Shown here piece after piece: positions 10,276-19,455 of a stretch of DNA of 64,000 bases (its first letter is position 1; every line of letters starts with the position of its first letter). The DNA is from Vibrio aestuarianus (GTDB taxonomy: Bacteria > Pseudomonadota > Gammaproteobacteria > Enterobacterales > Vibrionaceae). Made by a program: the position numbers and the translations under genes. Under the pieces are notes generated by a model. That model was not told the origin of the DNA and did no database searches. It saw nothing but the letters and a program-made list of their open reading frames with translations. The stretch spans positions 46,492-110,491 of the forward strand of contig NZ_JAAZTU010000012.1 of assembly GCF_012395185.1 (NCBI RefSeq). The letters are read 5' to 3'.

Positions 10276-11618
10276 ACGAATACCAAGATTTATCATTTCA
10301 GATTGAAGCCATTTCAAAAGCGGATGACGAACAACAGATCGACTTGCTTGGCGAGTATGTTGAAAACGGCCTTGATGAAGGTTCAATAGCGATCATTTTA
10401 GAAGCGTTTCCTGTTGAGCAACGTGTCCGGTTATGGCGCAGCCTTCCGCTAGAAATGCACATTGATGTATTAACGGAAATGCGTGCTGATGTACGTTTCT
10501 CAATTATTGATGCGTTATCTGAAGTCGAACTCAAACTGACGTTAGCCAAACTCGATAACTTATCCCTCATCGAATGGGCAGACTCTTTGCCTGACGAGAT
10601 TATCAGTGAAGCACTTCGATTAATTAGCCGCGATGAACTGGAACTGTACGACCAAGCAAGCGCCTATGAGGATGATGAAATCGGTCACTGGGCAGACCGT
10701 AAGGTCTACACTTTACCTTTCAGTATCAGCGTAGATAAAGCAAAAATACTACTCGAAAAATACCACAATGATTCTCCTCAGCACATTTATTTGATTAACA
10801 AAGCCAAAAAATTCCGCGGCATTGTTACCTACACCGATATTTTACTGGCCGATGGAAAAACGTTACTCAAAAACTTAAAGCAAGAGGAAATATTTACCCT
10901 TAATGCCCATCAATCCTTATCTGAAGCCGTCGAAGCTTTAGAGCACGCTCAGTTGCCAACGGTTGCTGTGATTGATGAAACGGATACTTTAGTTGGCGAA
11001 ATTGACTGGCAATTTGCTCTCAGTACTCAACGAGAAATTTATGAAGCGCGCTTAATGGCGGGCACGGGTATGGACGAAGGCGATGACCTATTCGCCCCCA
11101 TAATAAAAAGTTCGAAAAAGCGCGGCCTTTGGTTAGGTATCAACTTATTAACGGCAATTCTGGCTTCAATCACCATCGGTTTATTTGAGGATGTGATTTC
11201 GCAAGTCGTGGCCTTAGCGGTACTTATGCCAATCGTTGCTTCCATGGGTGGCATTGCGGGCAGTCAAACCTTAACCTTAATGGTTCGCGCCATGGCATTA
11301 AACCAAATTACGCCGGGTAACCGTTTCGCTCTACTCAAAAACGAAATTGGTATTGGTTCTATTAATGGATTGCTATGGGCATTAATCATCGGCGCGTTAG
11401 CTGGCCTGTGGTTTCAATCCACCATGATCGGCGCAACCATTTCCCTCGCTATCGTTGTGAACATTATAACAGCGGCAATGTTTGGTGTTTTAATCCCGAT
11501 TACTTTAGATAAATTCAAACTGGACCCAGCGCTTGCAGGATCTGTAATTTTGACTACGGTAACAGACGTCGTCGGCTTTTTCGCTTTTTTAGGCACTGCT
11601 AGTTTAGTGATGTTGTAG
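10272..11618 (+). CDS. mgtE: MgtE-family magnesium transporter
   Basis: Mg2+ channel/transporter of the MgtE type, 448 residues. The order is canonical: a helical MgtE N domain (about 1-125, with acidic EVELKLTLAKLDNLSLIEWA), a CBS pair (about 130-255), a connecting helix, and five transmembrane helices (about 285-448). The pore region includes PIVASMGGIAGSQTLTLMVR and VILTTVTDVVGFFAFLG. The start is TTG at 10272, supported by GGAG seven bases upstream. It forms a TTGA overlap with the stop of the MscS-like gene, so the two are translationally coupled. That pairing is unusual and suggests linked ion fluxes. Confidence 0.93.
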   Translation: MNEYQDLSFQIEAISKADDEQQIDLLGEYVENGLDEGSIAIILEAFPVEQRVRLWRSLPLEMHIDVLTEMRADVRFSIIDALSEVELKLTLAKLDNLSLIEWADSLPDEIISEALRLISRDELELYDQASAYEDDEIGHWADRKVYTLPFSISVDKAKILLEKYHNDSPQHIYLINKAKKFRGIVTYTDILLADGKTLLKNLKQEEIFTLNAHQSLSEAVEALEHAQLPTVAVIDETDTLVGEIDWQFALSTQREIYEARLMAGTGMDEGDDLFAPIIKSSKKRGLWLGINLLTAILASITIGLFEDVISQVVALAVLMPIVASMGGIAGSQTLTLMVRAMALNQITPGNRFALLKNEIGIGSINGLLWALIIGALAGLWFQSTMIGATISLAIVVNIITAAMFGVLIPITLDKFKLDPALAGSVILTTVTDVVGFFAFLGTASLVML

Positions 11619-11622
11619 ATAA

Positions 11623-11781
11623 AAAACAGGTTGTTCTATACCCAAACCATTTGAAGTTGCAGGTAGGCGGCAAGTAAGTTCATCCCCATGAGCATAGATA
11701 AACTATGTGATTGGGGTGAGCGAATGTAGCCAACACCGCTGCAGCTTCAAGTAGGAAGGGTATAATGAACAGCCTGCTTTT
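11623..11781. terminator. Convergent-gene terminator whose loop holds an ERIC element
   Basis: AAAACAGGTTGTTC at 11623-11636 pairs with GAACAGCCTG-C-TTTT at 11767-11781 through 14 pairs, with one bulged C and one T-G wobble. The 3' side ends in a T-run. Only the ERIC repeat (11637-11764) and two bases separate the arms. Without the repeat this would be a compact hairpin between mgtE (+) and the ectoine aspartokinase gene (-), able to end transcription both ways. Confidence 0.6.
11637..11764 (+). repeat. ERIC-family palindromic repeat, full length (128 bp)
   Basis: It starts TATACCCAAACCATTTGAAG and ends AAGTAGGAAGGGTATA, with the internal TCCCCATGAGCATAGATAAA hairpin and GATTGGGGTGAGCGAA segment. 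These match the enterobacterial repetitive intergenic consensus as I recall it. Eight other copies or remnants occur in the window. Confidence 0.9.
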
Positions 11782-11809
11782 ATTCAAACAAATGAGTTGA
11801 TACTTAAGC

Positions 11810-13240
11810 TTAAGCTGCCGCTTTATTTTCTGACGATACTGCTTCTACTTTATTAACAATCAACATCTGATGCAGCGCACAAATTGCACTGTTGTAATCT
11901 TGATCTTCTACTACAAATTGCGCATTAACGTTACGCATCGAAGAGTGCGCGGCAATAGGATTAACATCCGCTTTGGTTAGAGCTTGCATACCTTGGCTTA
12001 ATGCAGCATTGGCATTAATAGAAGCACCAATGGCAGAAATCAGTGCCACCATTTTTCCTGATACCGATGCATTTGGGTAACTCTTTTCTACCTTGTATAA
12101 CACGTGATTCAAATTTTCACTATTACCGCTCAGATAGTAGGTCATCGAATTGGCATTCATCTCTTTCCCAACTAAATACACCTTAGCATCTGCAATAACT
12201 TCCATTAATTCATAGCTCGCATTGTCAATCTTTCCAACCATACTCTGATCAAAGATGTGTAAAGCGAATACTTTATTGCGACCTGCAATAATTTCTACTT
12301 TATTGTCGACGGGTTGGTGAGCATTGGTAATTAAAGTCCCTTCATGTTCAGGTTCGAAGGTATTCTTGATGCGCAACTCAATACCTTTTTTACGCAAACC
12401 CGCAGCCGCATTCGGATGAATGGCTTCCATGCCAAGGTTAGCCAGTTGGTCTGCAACATCAAAGTTAGTCAGTCCCATCGGGCTCACTTTTTCAGGACCG
12501 ACAACACGGGGATCAGCAGAACTCAAGTGGTATTCTTTATGAATGATCGCTTGGGTTGCTTCAGTCAGTGCTGCAATACGGCTAAATGTCATTTCACTGT
12601 AGCCACGATCATAGGTTTTCATTAGTCCTTCATCGCAATACGCATAACCAGTCACAATTGGCAGTTCGGTGCTCACATCAATGTCCGAAAAAGCCATAAG
12701 AATCACTTCATCCAAAGTTCCCGCTTGTCCACTATTCCAACCTGACAGGTCTACAAATCGGGCATTTACCCCAAGAGTTTTTAGCTTCAGACTCGTATTG
12801 TAAGCACTGTGTGCTTCTCCTATCGAAGATAAAAATTCTCGTATTTGCGGTAAATAATGACGCAGAGAAAACTGCCCGTACTGACATGTTTCCAAAATAT
12901 TAGTGATACAATTTACAGCTTCTGCAATGCGCGATCGAATGAACTTATCAGCGCGAATACGGCTAATCGGATCAGCAAACAGATTGTCGTTGATCAGTAA
13001 CATTCGTTGCTCAAGTTGATGTATGGCATCTTTCCATTGCGCATCATGCTTAGCGATCATTTGATAAATTCCCGGTTTACCCGTTCGCTTACACTCTAAT
13101 AATGCATCGGTGATGGTGGCATATGCCGACACCACAAACACTCGCTGATAGGGGTCATTAGGTCGTAATAAAATATTGTCCAGAACAGCGTCAAACGCGC
13201 TCATCGAAGTTCCACCGATTTTCTCTACGGTGTAAGACAT
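11810..13240 (-). CDS. ask_ect: Aspartokinase dedicated to ectoine synthesis
   Basis: Phosphorylates aspartate to feed aspartate semialdehyde into EctB. The amino-acid kinase domain begins VEKIGGTSMS and contains FVVSAYA and SSADPRVVGP. C-terminal ACT-like segments (VALISAIGASINANAALSQG) are present. Ask_Ect proteins are usually insensitive to lysine/threonine feedback; that is family knowledge. I chose ATG 13240 (476 residues), which has AAAGGAG seven bases upstream, over an upstream in-frame start at 13279. It is the last gene of ectABC-ask, about 80 bases after ectC. The stop lies in a small palindrome, CTTAAGCTTAAG. Confidence 0.93.
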   Translation of the reverse strand: MSYTVEKIGGTSMSAFDAVLDNILLRPNDPYQRVFVVSAYATITDALLECKRTGKPGIYQMIAKHDAQWKDAIHQLEQRMLLINDNLFADPISRIRADKFIRSRIAEAVNCITNILETCQYGQFSLRHYLPQIREFLSSIGEAHSAYNTSLKLKTLGVNARFVDLSGWNSGQAGTLDEVILMAFSDIDVSTELPIVTGYAYCDEGLMKTYDRGYSEMTFSRIAALTEATQAIIHKEYHLSSADPRVVGPEKVSPMGLTNFDVADQLANLGMEAIHPNAAAGLRKKGIELRIKNTFEPEHEGTLITNAHQPVDNKVEIIAGRNKVFALHIFDQSMVGKIDNASYELMEVIADAKVYLVGKEMNANSMTYYLSGNSENLNHVLYKVEKSYPNASVSGKMVALISAIGASINANAALSQGMQALTKADVNPIAAHSSMRNVNAQFVVEDQDYNSAICALHQMLIVNKVEAVSSENKAAA

Positions 13241-13322
13241 GAGATCTCCTTTGGTTATTAAATACACTTTATAAATCAATAATTCATGAAATAGATTGAC
13301 GACGAATTGTGTTCAGAAAACC

Positions 13323-13709
13323 CTATTCTACGATGGGGTACACACCATTTTCGTCATGAACTTCAGCACCTGTAATCGGTGGGTTGAAAACACAAGCCAT
13401 GACCATGTTTTCGTCTTTATAAGCCCTTAAATAGTGCTCATCGTGTTTATCTAAAATATACAAAGTCCCAGGCTGAATCGGATACGTTTCACCATCAACG
13501 ACTTCGATTTCACCCTCACCAGATATACAAAACACAGATTCCAAATGGTTTCGGTAATGAATGTGGGTTTCGCTATCTTTAAAGATGGTAGTGATATGGA
13601 ATGAGAATCCCATATTGTCATCTTTCAAAAGCATGCGAACGCTTTCCCACGTCGGTGCAACAACACGGCGTTCACTTTGGCGGCATTCATCTAATGTTCT
13701 TACAATCAT
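13323..13709 (-). CDS. ectC: L-ectoine synthase
   Basis: Closes the ring of N-gamma-acetyl-diaminobutyrate to give ectoine. The 128 residues form a cupin: [16 protein letters not shown] at the N terminus is typical of EctC. The barrel motifs [19 protein letters not shown] and [14 protein letters not shown] carry the metal and substrate-binding histidines and glutamates. It is third in the operon, nine bases after ectB. Confidence 0.97.
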   Translation of the reverse strand: MIVRTLDECRQSERRVVAPTWESVRMLLKDDNMGFSFHITTIFKDSETHIHYRNHLESVFCISGEGEIEVVDGETYPIQPGTLYILDKHDEHYLRAYKDENMVMACVFNPPITGAEVHDENGVYPIVE

Positions 13710-13718
13710 CGTTTATCC

Positions 13719-14984
13719 TTATGATGCTTTTTTAATCAATTGAGCGGCAATATCTTCTACCGCTTGTTCAAAAATATCCAAACCCTGCTCTAATTCAGCT
13801 TCACTAATGGTCAGTGGACAGAAGAATTTAATCACTTCATCTTCCGGTCCTGCGGTTTCAATCACTAGGCCAAGTTCAAAACAACGCGCGGTAATTTTGC
13901 TTGCGAGTTCACCACTACAACATTCAATTCCTTGCATTAACCCTCGGCCTTTTTGGCGGTTAAATAGCGTTGGCTCTCGGCGTAACGTCATTTGAATACA
14001 TCGAGTAACCTGCAGCGCTCGCTGCTGGATATGATTTGAAAGATCATCGTTTGACCAGTAAACCTCTAACGCTTTCGCTGCGGTGACAAAAGCATGGTTA
14101 TTACCTCGAAAAGTACCGTTATGCTCTCCTGGTTTCCATTCATCTAATTCAGGACTAAATAAGACGATAGCCATCGGTAATCCATAACCACCAATCGACT
14201 TTGATAGCGTAACAATATCGGGTTTGATACCTGAAGGTTCAAAGCTAAAGAAAGTCCCTGTTCGACCACAACCCGCTTGAATATCGTCAACGATCAGTAA
14301 GATATCGTATTGTTTACAGATCTGGCTTAAACGTTGTAACCACTGGTCTGATGCGACATTAAGTCCACCTTCACCCTGCACAACTTCCAACAAAACTGCT
14401 GCTGGTTTATCAAGACCAGAAGAGTTATCGCCCAGCATGCATTCAAACAGTGTTAGACCATCGATATCGGCATAGCCATCGTAAGGAATACGAGTTATTC
14501 CTCCTAGACTGATACCAGCGCCACCTCGATGATGCTGGTTACCTGTAGCAGCAAGTGCTCCGTATGAGCAACCATGGAATCCATTAGTGAACGCCACCAC
14601 ATTGGTTCTTTTCGTTACCTTACGTGCGAGTTTCAATGCCGCTTCAACTGCATTAGTACCCGTTGGCCCTGTAAACTGGACTTTGTAATTTAAATCTCTT
14701 GGCATCAAAATACGGGCTTGTAGCGCCTTCAGAAAATCGGCTTTCGCTGATGAGTGCATGTCTAGACCGTGGGTAATACCATCTTTATCAATGTAATCTA
14801 ATAACGCCTGTTTTAAGATCGCATTATTATGTCCATAGTTCAGTGAACCCGCTCCAGCTAAGAAATCTAGGTATTGTTCTCCCTCTTCGGTGTATAACCA
14901 ACTGCCTTTCGCGGTAGAGAAAACCACAGGAAAGTGGTTAGCATAAGATTGAACGTTTGATTCTTTCTTTTTAAAAATATCCAT
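13719..14984 (-). CDS. ectB: Diaminobutyrate-2-oxoglutarate transaminase (ectoine pathway)
   Basis: PLP-dependent class III aminotransferase that converts aspartate semialdehyde to 2,4-diaminobutyrate with glutamate as donor. The length of 421 residues is normal. Visible motifs are FTGPTGTNAVEAALKLARK, GCSYGALAATGN, LIVDDIQAGCGRTGTFFSFE, and the PLP lysine in TLSKSIGGYGLPMA. It lies between ectA (11-base gap) and ectC in a tight operon. Confidence 0.97.
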   Translation of the reverse strand: MDIFKKKESNVQSYANHFPVVFSTAKGSWLYTEEGEQYLDFLAGAGSLNYGHNNAILKQALLDYIDKDGITHGLDMHSSAKADFLKALQARILMPRDLNYKVQFTGPTGTNAVEAALKLARKVTKRTNVVAFTNGFHGCSYGALAATGNQHHRGGAGISLGGITRIPYDGYADIDGLTLFECMLGDNSSGLDKPAAVLLEVVQGEGGLNVASDQWLQRLSQICKQYDILLIVDDIQAGCGRTGTFFSFEPSGIKPDIVTLSKSIGGYGLPMAIVLFSPELDEWKPGEHNGTFRGNNHAFVTAAKALEVYWSNDDLSNHIQQRALQVTRCIQMTLRREPTLFNRQKGRGLMQGIECCSGELASKITARCFELGLVIETAGPEDEVIKFFCPLTISEAELEQGLDIFEQAVEDIAAQLIKKAS

Positions 14985-14995
14985 AACGTTTGAAA

Positions 14996-15562
14996 TTATC
15001 CTTCGTTTTTAGAGTGTTGTTTTAGCGGAATTCGGTAAAGGTATTCAGTCGCATGTTGGCCATTAAAGTGTCGAGTCTGGTCGAGGAATGTTGAAACTTC
15101 ACCATGCTGACCATGCGCTTTATCAAGCTTCTTAAATAAACTCCATGATCCCTGATTATCTCGTGTGATTGTCGTCTCCAATGTGCTCACATCCTGCAGC
15201 GCATCCCTCTCTAAGAGTTCATTGAGCATTTGAAAGGCAAGGCCAAGGCCACGTGCATCTGGGTGTACCGCAACTTGCCAAACAAACAGTTCATGTAAGT
15301 TATCGGGTTTTAAATACGCAGAAATAAAACCGACCACTTCACCATCTCGTTCAGCAACAATGCATGTATCTTGAAAATGAATCGCCTGTAAAAAATTGCA
15401 ATAGGCCGAGTTTTCATCGAGTGGAGGAGACAGCGCAACCAAATCATGAACTTTTTGTCCATCAGCTTGGTTTGGTGTACGGAATGTCCATCTATCATCC
15501 TTCATGTGCATAATTTCAGGGTATGCGACCCAAGGTGCTGCTGTAATCATTGCTCGCCACAT
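14996..15562 (-). CDS. ectA: Diaminobutyrate acetyltransferase
   Basis: GNAT enzyme that acetylates the gamma-amino group of diaminobutyrate using acetyl-CoA. The acetyl-CoA loop is VHPDARGLGLAFQML, and CPPLD-type residues appear as SPPLDENSAYCNFLQ. FVWQVAV is also typical of EctA. Start choice is open: ATG 15562 gives 188 residues, while ATG 15550 (MITAAPWVAYPE) looks like other Vibrio EctA starts from memory. Neither has a strong Shine-Dalgarno. First gene of ectABC-ask; salt control through a MarR-type repressor is known for Vibrio ectoine operons. Confidence 0.94.
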   Translation of the reverse strand: MWRAMITAAPWVAYPEIMHMKDDRWTFRTPNQADGQKVHDLVALSPPLDENSAYCNFLQAIHFQDTCIVAERDGEVVGFISAYLKPDNLHELFVWQVAVHPDARGLGLAFQMLNELLERDALQDVSTLETTITRDNQGSWSLFKKLDKAHGQHGEVSTFLDQTRHFNGQHATEYLYRIPLKQHSKNEG

Positions 15563-15987
15563 AAATAGTTAGAACTCTAATGAATTTTCTTTATACCTTA
15601 ACAACACTAACGATAAATTCAACTATAAAATTCATAAAAATGACCAAAGAAAAAATAACTTACTGTTTTAAAATAAGTTAAATAACATGACGAACAAAAA
15701 TGACAGAACGAATTTATTTAGATGTGTAAATATATTTCAATTAAAAGGAATACTATGAAGTGAGAGTATTCGGATTTCTCTCCATTTCTCAGGCAGAGAC
15801 CATCACTAGCGGAGAAAAATCGATTCAATAAGGTGGTAGCGGATAAGGGAGTGATCAGAAATAGCGTAGAGAAATGATTGAGTATTTAAACAAATTAGAA
15901 TGAACTCATTTGCCGCATCCCTGCAGCTTCAAGTGGTTTGGGTATATGGGGCGAGTATTAACAAATGATAAGAAAAGTATTAAACAA
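15563..15987 (-). promoter_or_regulatory. Ectoine operon upstream region
   Basis: A 425-base gene-free stretch, very AT-rich in its ectA-proximal 200 bases, which must hold the ectoine promoter and operators. I cannot assign -35/-10 boxes with confidence. The distal part contains an ERIC terminal remnant (15919-15946). No open frame of note is present. Confidence 0.4.
15919..15946 (-). repeat. ERIC-family terminal remnant
   Basis: CTGCAGCTTCAAGTGGTTTG followed by GGTATA matches one end of the ERIC copies in this window. The remaining roughly 100 bases are absent. Confidence 0.65.
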
Positions 15988-16479
15988 CTAGAAAGGAACT
16001 TCAATTTGCATCATTACGTCGAGATCGTAATCTTCATGCCAGCGATAATCAATACGCATGCGAGGCTCGCCAATTTTCTTTTCACCAAACCCAAAGCTTA
16101 TTTGAATACCATGGCTCATTAGCCATTCTTCGGTAGACATTTTACTCTTTTCTTCATGCAGCTCTTGAGGCATCCACACCCCAAAACCGATGTAGCTTGT
16201 CGCTAACTTTTGAGTGAAAATTGGATCATCGTCAGTTTTTAAAACCCAGTCAGACCAATATAAAGAATTTGTGGATTTATTATCATCCGTCAAACCGAGA
16301 GCCGAGAGTTGAGCCGAGCCATAGTCGATACCGTCCAGCATCGAAAAACAGATACCCGATGCTTGAAACATTACAGAACTGCTGGTGCCTTCTTCTAAAA
16401 ATGAGTTTGAATAGAGATCGCACGCTTTCGTTACTGACGAAAACAAGATCAATACTAAAACGGCAACATTTAATTTCAT
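15988..16479 (-). CDS. Hypothetical exported protein
   Basis: I do not recognise this family. From ATG 16479 it has 163 residues with a signal sequence (MKLNVAVLVLILFSSVTKA) followed directly by cysteine. The cleavage site is compatible with signal peptidase I; the TKAC context is a poor lipobox. The mature part has scattered aromatic residues and alternating strands near the end (GIQISFGFGEKKIGEPRMRI, YDLDVMMQIEVPF), like a beta-rich periplasmic or outer-membrane domain. GGAG lies 12 bases upstream, a little far. It follows the nadD-like gene in the same direction, 40 bases downstream. Confidence 0.6.
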   Translation of the reverse strand: MKLNVAVLVLILFSSVTKACDLYSNSFLEEGTSSSVMFQASGICFSMLDGIDYGSAQLSALGLTDDNKSTNSLYWSDWVLKTDDDPIFTQKLATSYIGFGVWMPQELHEEKSKMSTEEWLMSHGIQISFGFGEKKIGEPRMRIDYRWHEDYDLDVMMQIEVPF

Positions 16480-16519
16480 TAACAACAACTACTCCGACCA
16501 CTTTGAGGTTGTGGATTTT

Positions 16520-17032
16520 CTAGTATAGGCGCCTTTGTTGCAAGATCATTTCCACAGACTTGGTTGTCAAACCACTAATATCAGAATTCTCTGACAGACA
16601 ATGTCGAATATCCGTACTTCTTATTGCCACTTTTTCAGGGCACGCCATCACCGACCAACGCTGTAAAATTTCCCGAGCCTTATAAAATTTGTCAAAATTA
16701 AACAGATTATCAGGGCCAATAACAAAAGTAATGTCAGCGTCAGGAAATTGTTTTTGCAGTAATGACAAAACCGCATAAGTCGTCACACTTTCACCAGGTT
16801 GCTGTAAATGCTCTTCAACTGTCGATCTTTTTACATTACTTAATGCTAAATCACTAATAAAAGCATCAATAAGTTCACAGCGGGTCTCATAATCTAGCAT
16901 TGATTTACCCCAAGCGTGTGAAATGCTCGGCACCAGAAGCACCAAGTCAAAATGGCTTAAAGAATCAATCACACTTTTATGACCTAAGCTCGGCGGGTTA
17001 AAAGCACTTCCAAAGACAGCGATTTTTGTCAT
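16520..17032 (-). CDS. Nicotinate/nicotinamide nucleotide adenylyltransferase-like protein
   Basis: A nucleotidyltransferase of 170 residues with the HxGH-type motif GSAFNPPSLGHK (8-19) and the C-terminal IRSTDIR motif typical of NadD/NadM enzymes, plus IGPDNLFNFDKFYKA. It is shorter than NadD (about 210 residues). It is divergent from nadE, with about 100 bases between the starts, which fits a role in NAD synthesis or salvage. The true nadD gene of Vibrio is usually elsewhere, so this is probably a second, specialised adenylyltransferase; the substrate is unproven. Confidence 0.8.
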   Translation of the reverse strand: MTKIAVFGSAFNPPSLGHKSVIDSLSHFDLVLLVPSISHAWGKSMLDYETRCELIDAFISDLALSNVKRSTVEEHLQQPGESVTTYAVLSLLQKQFPDADITFVIGPDNLFNFDKFYKAREILQRWSVMACPEKVAIRSTDIRHCLSENSDISGLTTKSVEMILQQRRLY

Positions 17033-17137
17033 AGCAATCCTTATTCAACGTTGAAAACTACTTTCTCGGTTTTCTAATTTCGTGATTTAGGTATGATACA
17101 CGAAAGATTTATTTTGCTTGCAGGAAAAGGAACTCTA

Positions 17138-17968
17138 ATGGAAAAAATGATCCGTGATGAGATGCGCGTTCTCCCATCCATTGACCCAGCGTATGAAGTA
17201 GAACGCCGAGTCGACTTTATTAAACGTAAACTTGTTGAATCTGGCTGCAAATCGCTCGTGCTCGGTATTAGTGGCGGTGTCGACTCAACCACATGTGGTC
17301 GTTTAGCTCAACTTGCGGTTACACAGCTAAACCAAGAACACAATGTTAATGACTACCAATTTATTGCCGTACGTTTGCCTTATGGCGAACAGAAAGATGA
17401 AGAGGAAGCACAAATTGCCCTTTCTTTCATTCAACCGACGCATTCTGTTTCCGTTAACATTAAAGCGGGAGTTGATGGCTTACATACAGCTTCTCTTGAG
17501 GCACTGCAAGGGACCAGTTTAGTTCCAACCGATGCGGCTAAAGTTGATTTCGTGAAAGGAAATGTCAAAGCACGTGCACGTATGGTTGCACAGTATGAAA
17601 TTGCTGGTTTTGTTGGAGCCTTGGTTCTCGGTACCGACCACTCAGCCGAAAACATCACAGGTTTTTACACCAAATTTGGCGATGGCGCATGTGACCTTGC
17701 TCCTTTATTTGGCCTAAGTAAACGCCAAGTACGCGCCGTAGCAGCTCAATTGGGTGCTCCGCAATTATTAGTACAAAAGACACCCACAGCGGATCTAGAA
17801 GAGCTTGCACCTCAGAAAGCCGATGAAGATGCTTTAAACCTAACTTATGACCAAATTGATGATTTTCTTGAAGGTAAGCAGGTAGCGCAGCATGTCGTGG
17901 AGCGTCTAGTCGCTATCTATAAGATGACTCAGCATAAACGCCAACCGATCCCGACTATATACGATTAA
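17138..17968 (+). CDS. nadE: NH3-dependent NAD+ synthetase
   Basis: Amidates deamido-NAD with ammonia and ATP to give NAD. The PP-loop SGGVDS lies at 45-50. [20 protein letters not shown] and the C-terminal [17 protein letters not shown] match NadE closely, as does the end [10 protein letters not shown] chose ATG 17138 (276 residues, preceded by AAAAGGAA) rather than an upstream in-frame ATG at 17093, because family members begin near MExxIREEMRVLP. A strong terminator follows at 18015-18045. Confidence 0.96.
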   Translation: MEKMIRDEMRVLPSIDPAYEVERRVDFIKRKLVESGCKSLVLGISGGVDSTTCGRLAQLAVTQLNQEHNVNDYQFIAVRLPYGEQKDEEEAQIALSFIQPTHSVSVNIKAGVDGLHTASLEALQGTSLVPTDAAKVDFVKGNVKARARMVAQYEIAGFVGALVLGTDHSAENITGFYTKFGDGACDLAPLFGLSKRQVRAVAAQLGAPQLLVQKTPTADLEELAPQKADEDALNLTYDQIDDFLEGKQVAQHVVERLVAIYKMTQHKRQPIPTIYD

Positions 17969-18014
17969 GCCATTAATCGATTTGGCTATCCATCAAATTG
18001 GTAGCGTAAACAAT

Positions 18015-18045
18015 AAAGCCAACCGGATGGTTGGCTTTATTTTTC
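18015..18045. terminator. Intrinsic terminator between nadE and the TetR gene
   Basis: AAAGCCAACC (18015-18024) and GGTTGGCTTT (18029-18038) form a 10-bp stem with a 4-base loop, followed by ATTTTT on the plus strand. It lies between convergent genes. The minus-strand side ends in TTTATTG and may also terminate. Confidence 0.85.
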
Positions 18046-18061
18046 GAATCTGAATGACAAA

Positions 18062-18523
18062 TTATTGACTCATTTTGATCAATGATTTACCCACCAGCCA
18101 TTCAAGCTCTCTTGCACTTTCGTTACCAAATTGTGCTGCCGTCGTTTTGTATAAGCGGTCAATACCATTTGCAGCGAATTCATCAGCACATTCGCTCGTG
18201 ACAATGTGATGAAAAAGCAATCGCAAAATAGCTAAAAACTGCGCATTATTTAATGCTGTGATCCAACTCTTTGAAAATTGAGCAAGATCATTTTCAAAAT
18301 CTAAATATTCAACGAAAAGTTTGAAAATTCGACCATCTAACGCGGCCGTAAAATCCGTTTTCTTTGGAAAGTGATGGCTAATCCCTGTACGAGATACACC
18401 CGTTTGTTGACTCAAAGTGGTGTATGACATTTTGTCATAACCCAATCTCAATAGCTGATCAACAACAGCATCCATTATTTTTTGGATGGTGATTTCAGTA
18501 TCTTCTTTACTACGCTTTGGCAT
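18062..18523 (-). CDS. TetR-family transcriptional regulator
   Basis: A regulator of 153 residues, short for TetR (usually 190-210). The N-terminal helix-turn-helix is clear (residues 10-55, with YTTLSQQTGVSRTGISHHFP). The C-terminal ligand domain is reduced to about 95 residues. It starts at ATG 18523. A gene-free region of about 500 bases separates it from the divergent YfcZ-like gene. Target and ligand are unknown. I recall similar short TetR proteins in other Vibrio genomes, but not a name. Confidence 0.82.
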   Translation of the reverse strand: MPKRSKEDTEITIQKIMDAVVDQLLRLGYDKMSYTTLSQQTGVSRTGISHHFPKKTDFTAALDGRIFKLFVEYLDFENDLAQFSKSWITALNNAQFLAILRLLFHHIVTSECADEFAANGIDRLYKTTAAQFGNESARELEWLVGKSLIKMSQ

Positions 18524-19020
18524 GGTTTAAGCTCTTCTATTTATTAATCCATCAATTGTGATGATAGTGTTATTAAACGTCTCATCATTGCAGTGCGTTT
18601 TCCCTGTCTAAAAATCGCACAAAAAAAATAGCAACGCCTATCCAGAGCATTTTGCTAAGTCATATCTGCTAGTTTGGTGTTACTTTCCTTTAGCAATCGC
18701 TAATAAAGTTAACCTACTCCGTAATATCAACCAGTAAACGAATGAATTAGGCGCAATTTATAATAGTAATAATTACATCAATCGCATAATCTAACAATCA
18801 CTGCCAATTCGCAACGAACTCAACACTGTTCTGACAAAATAATGACACGAAAACTAGTGATTCTTTGACTGCCATCACACTCTATGGTTACATTATCTTT
18901 CAATATAGTTTCAAACCATCAACATGACGTACTGTTTTAATGTAGATATGTTCTGCTTTTTTGTAGCTAGTCGACCATTTGCTCGCTAGAATAACCACAC
19001 ACTAAATATGAGGATTCGAA
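18524..19020. other. Gene-free intergenic region (497 bp)
   Basis: AT-rich DNA between the divergent TetR and YfcZ-like genes. It must hold both promoters. No ERIC element, strong hairpin or credible small open frame was found. Confidence 0.5.
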
Positions 19021-19323
19021 ATGAGTATCGAAAACGACGTAGATATCCAAGTCTGTGAAGCATGCGGCTGCGCTGGCGAAATTGGTTTTATTATCAAAGA
19101 AGGTGATGAAGTTGCAGAGGTCATGGTTATGGCTCCTAACAAGATTCAGCTTGAGGCCGAGTTTGAAAAATACTTAGCATTAGCCCAACAAGTATCAAGC
19201 AACGTTGAATATGAAGCATCTCCTATCGAGGAAAATTCAACTGAACTGCACGCGCGTTTTAAATTTGAAGTCAGTGCAGAAAAACTCATTTTCGAATTAA
19301 AGTCACGATCTTTGGCTCGCTAA
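19021..19323 (+). CDS. YfcZ/YiiS-family small protein (DUF406)
   Basis: A cytoplasmic protein of 100 residues. It starts with a cysteine cluster (VCEACGCAGEIG) and ends with KFEVSAEKLIFELKSRSLAR, the same layout as E. coli YfcZ and YiiS (about 94-99 residues), whose biochemical function is unknown. ATG 19021 has GAGGATTCGAA just upstream. A strong terminator follows 22 bases after the stop, so it is monocistronic. Confidence 0.85.
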   Translation: MSIENDVDIQVCEACGCAGEIGFIIKEGDEVAEVMVMAPNKIQLEAEFEKYLALAQQVSSNVEYEASPIEENSTELHARFKFEVSAEKLIFELKSRSLAR

Positions 19324-19345
19324 TTACGCCTTGATAATAATGACC

Positions 19346-19376
19346 AAAAGCGAGCAACTATCAGCTCGCTTTTTTT
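19346..19376 (+). terminator. Intrinsic terminator after the YfcZ-like gene
   Basis: AAAAGCGAGC and GCTCGCTTTT form a stem around AACTATCA, followed by further T residues, giving T7 in all on the plus strand. Confidence 0.88.
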
Positions 19377-19455
19377 CTATTTGCACTAAACAGATATTGA
19401 AGCAAAGTAGCAATCGGCCGATACTGTTAGCAAGTGTTTTGGATAAGTGAATGCT

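Noticed and set aside
11637..11764. Inverted-repeat ends considered as an insertion sequence or MITE of unknown type
   Set aside because: Length and sequence match the ERIC family; there is no transposase frame.
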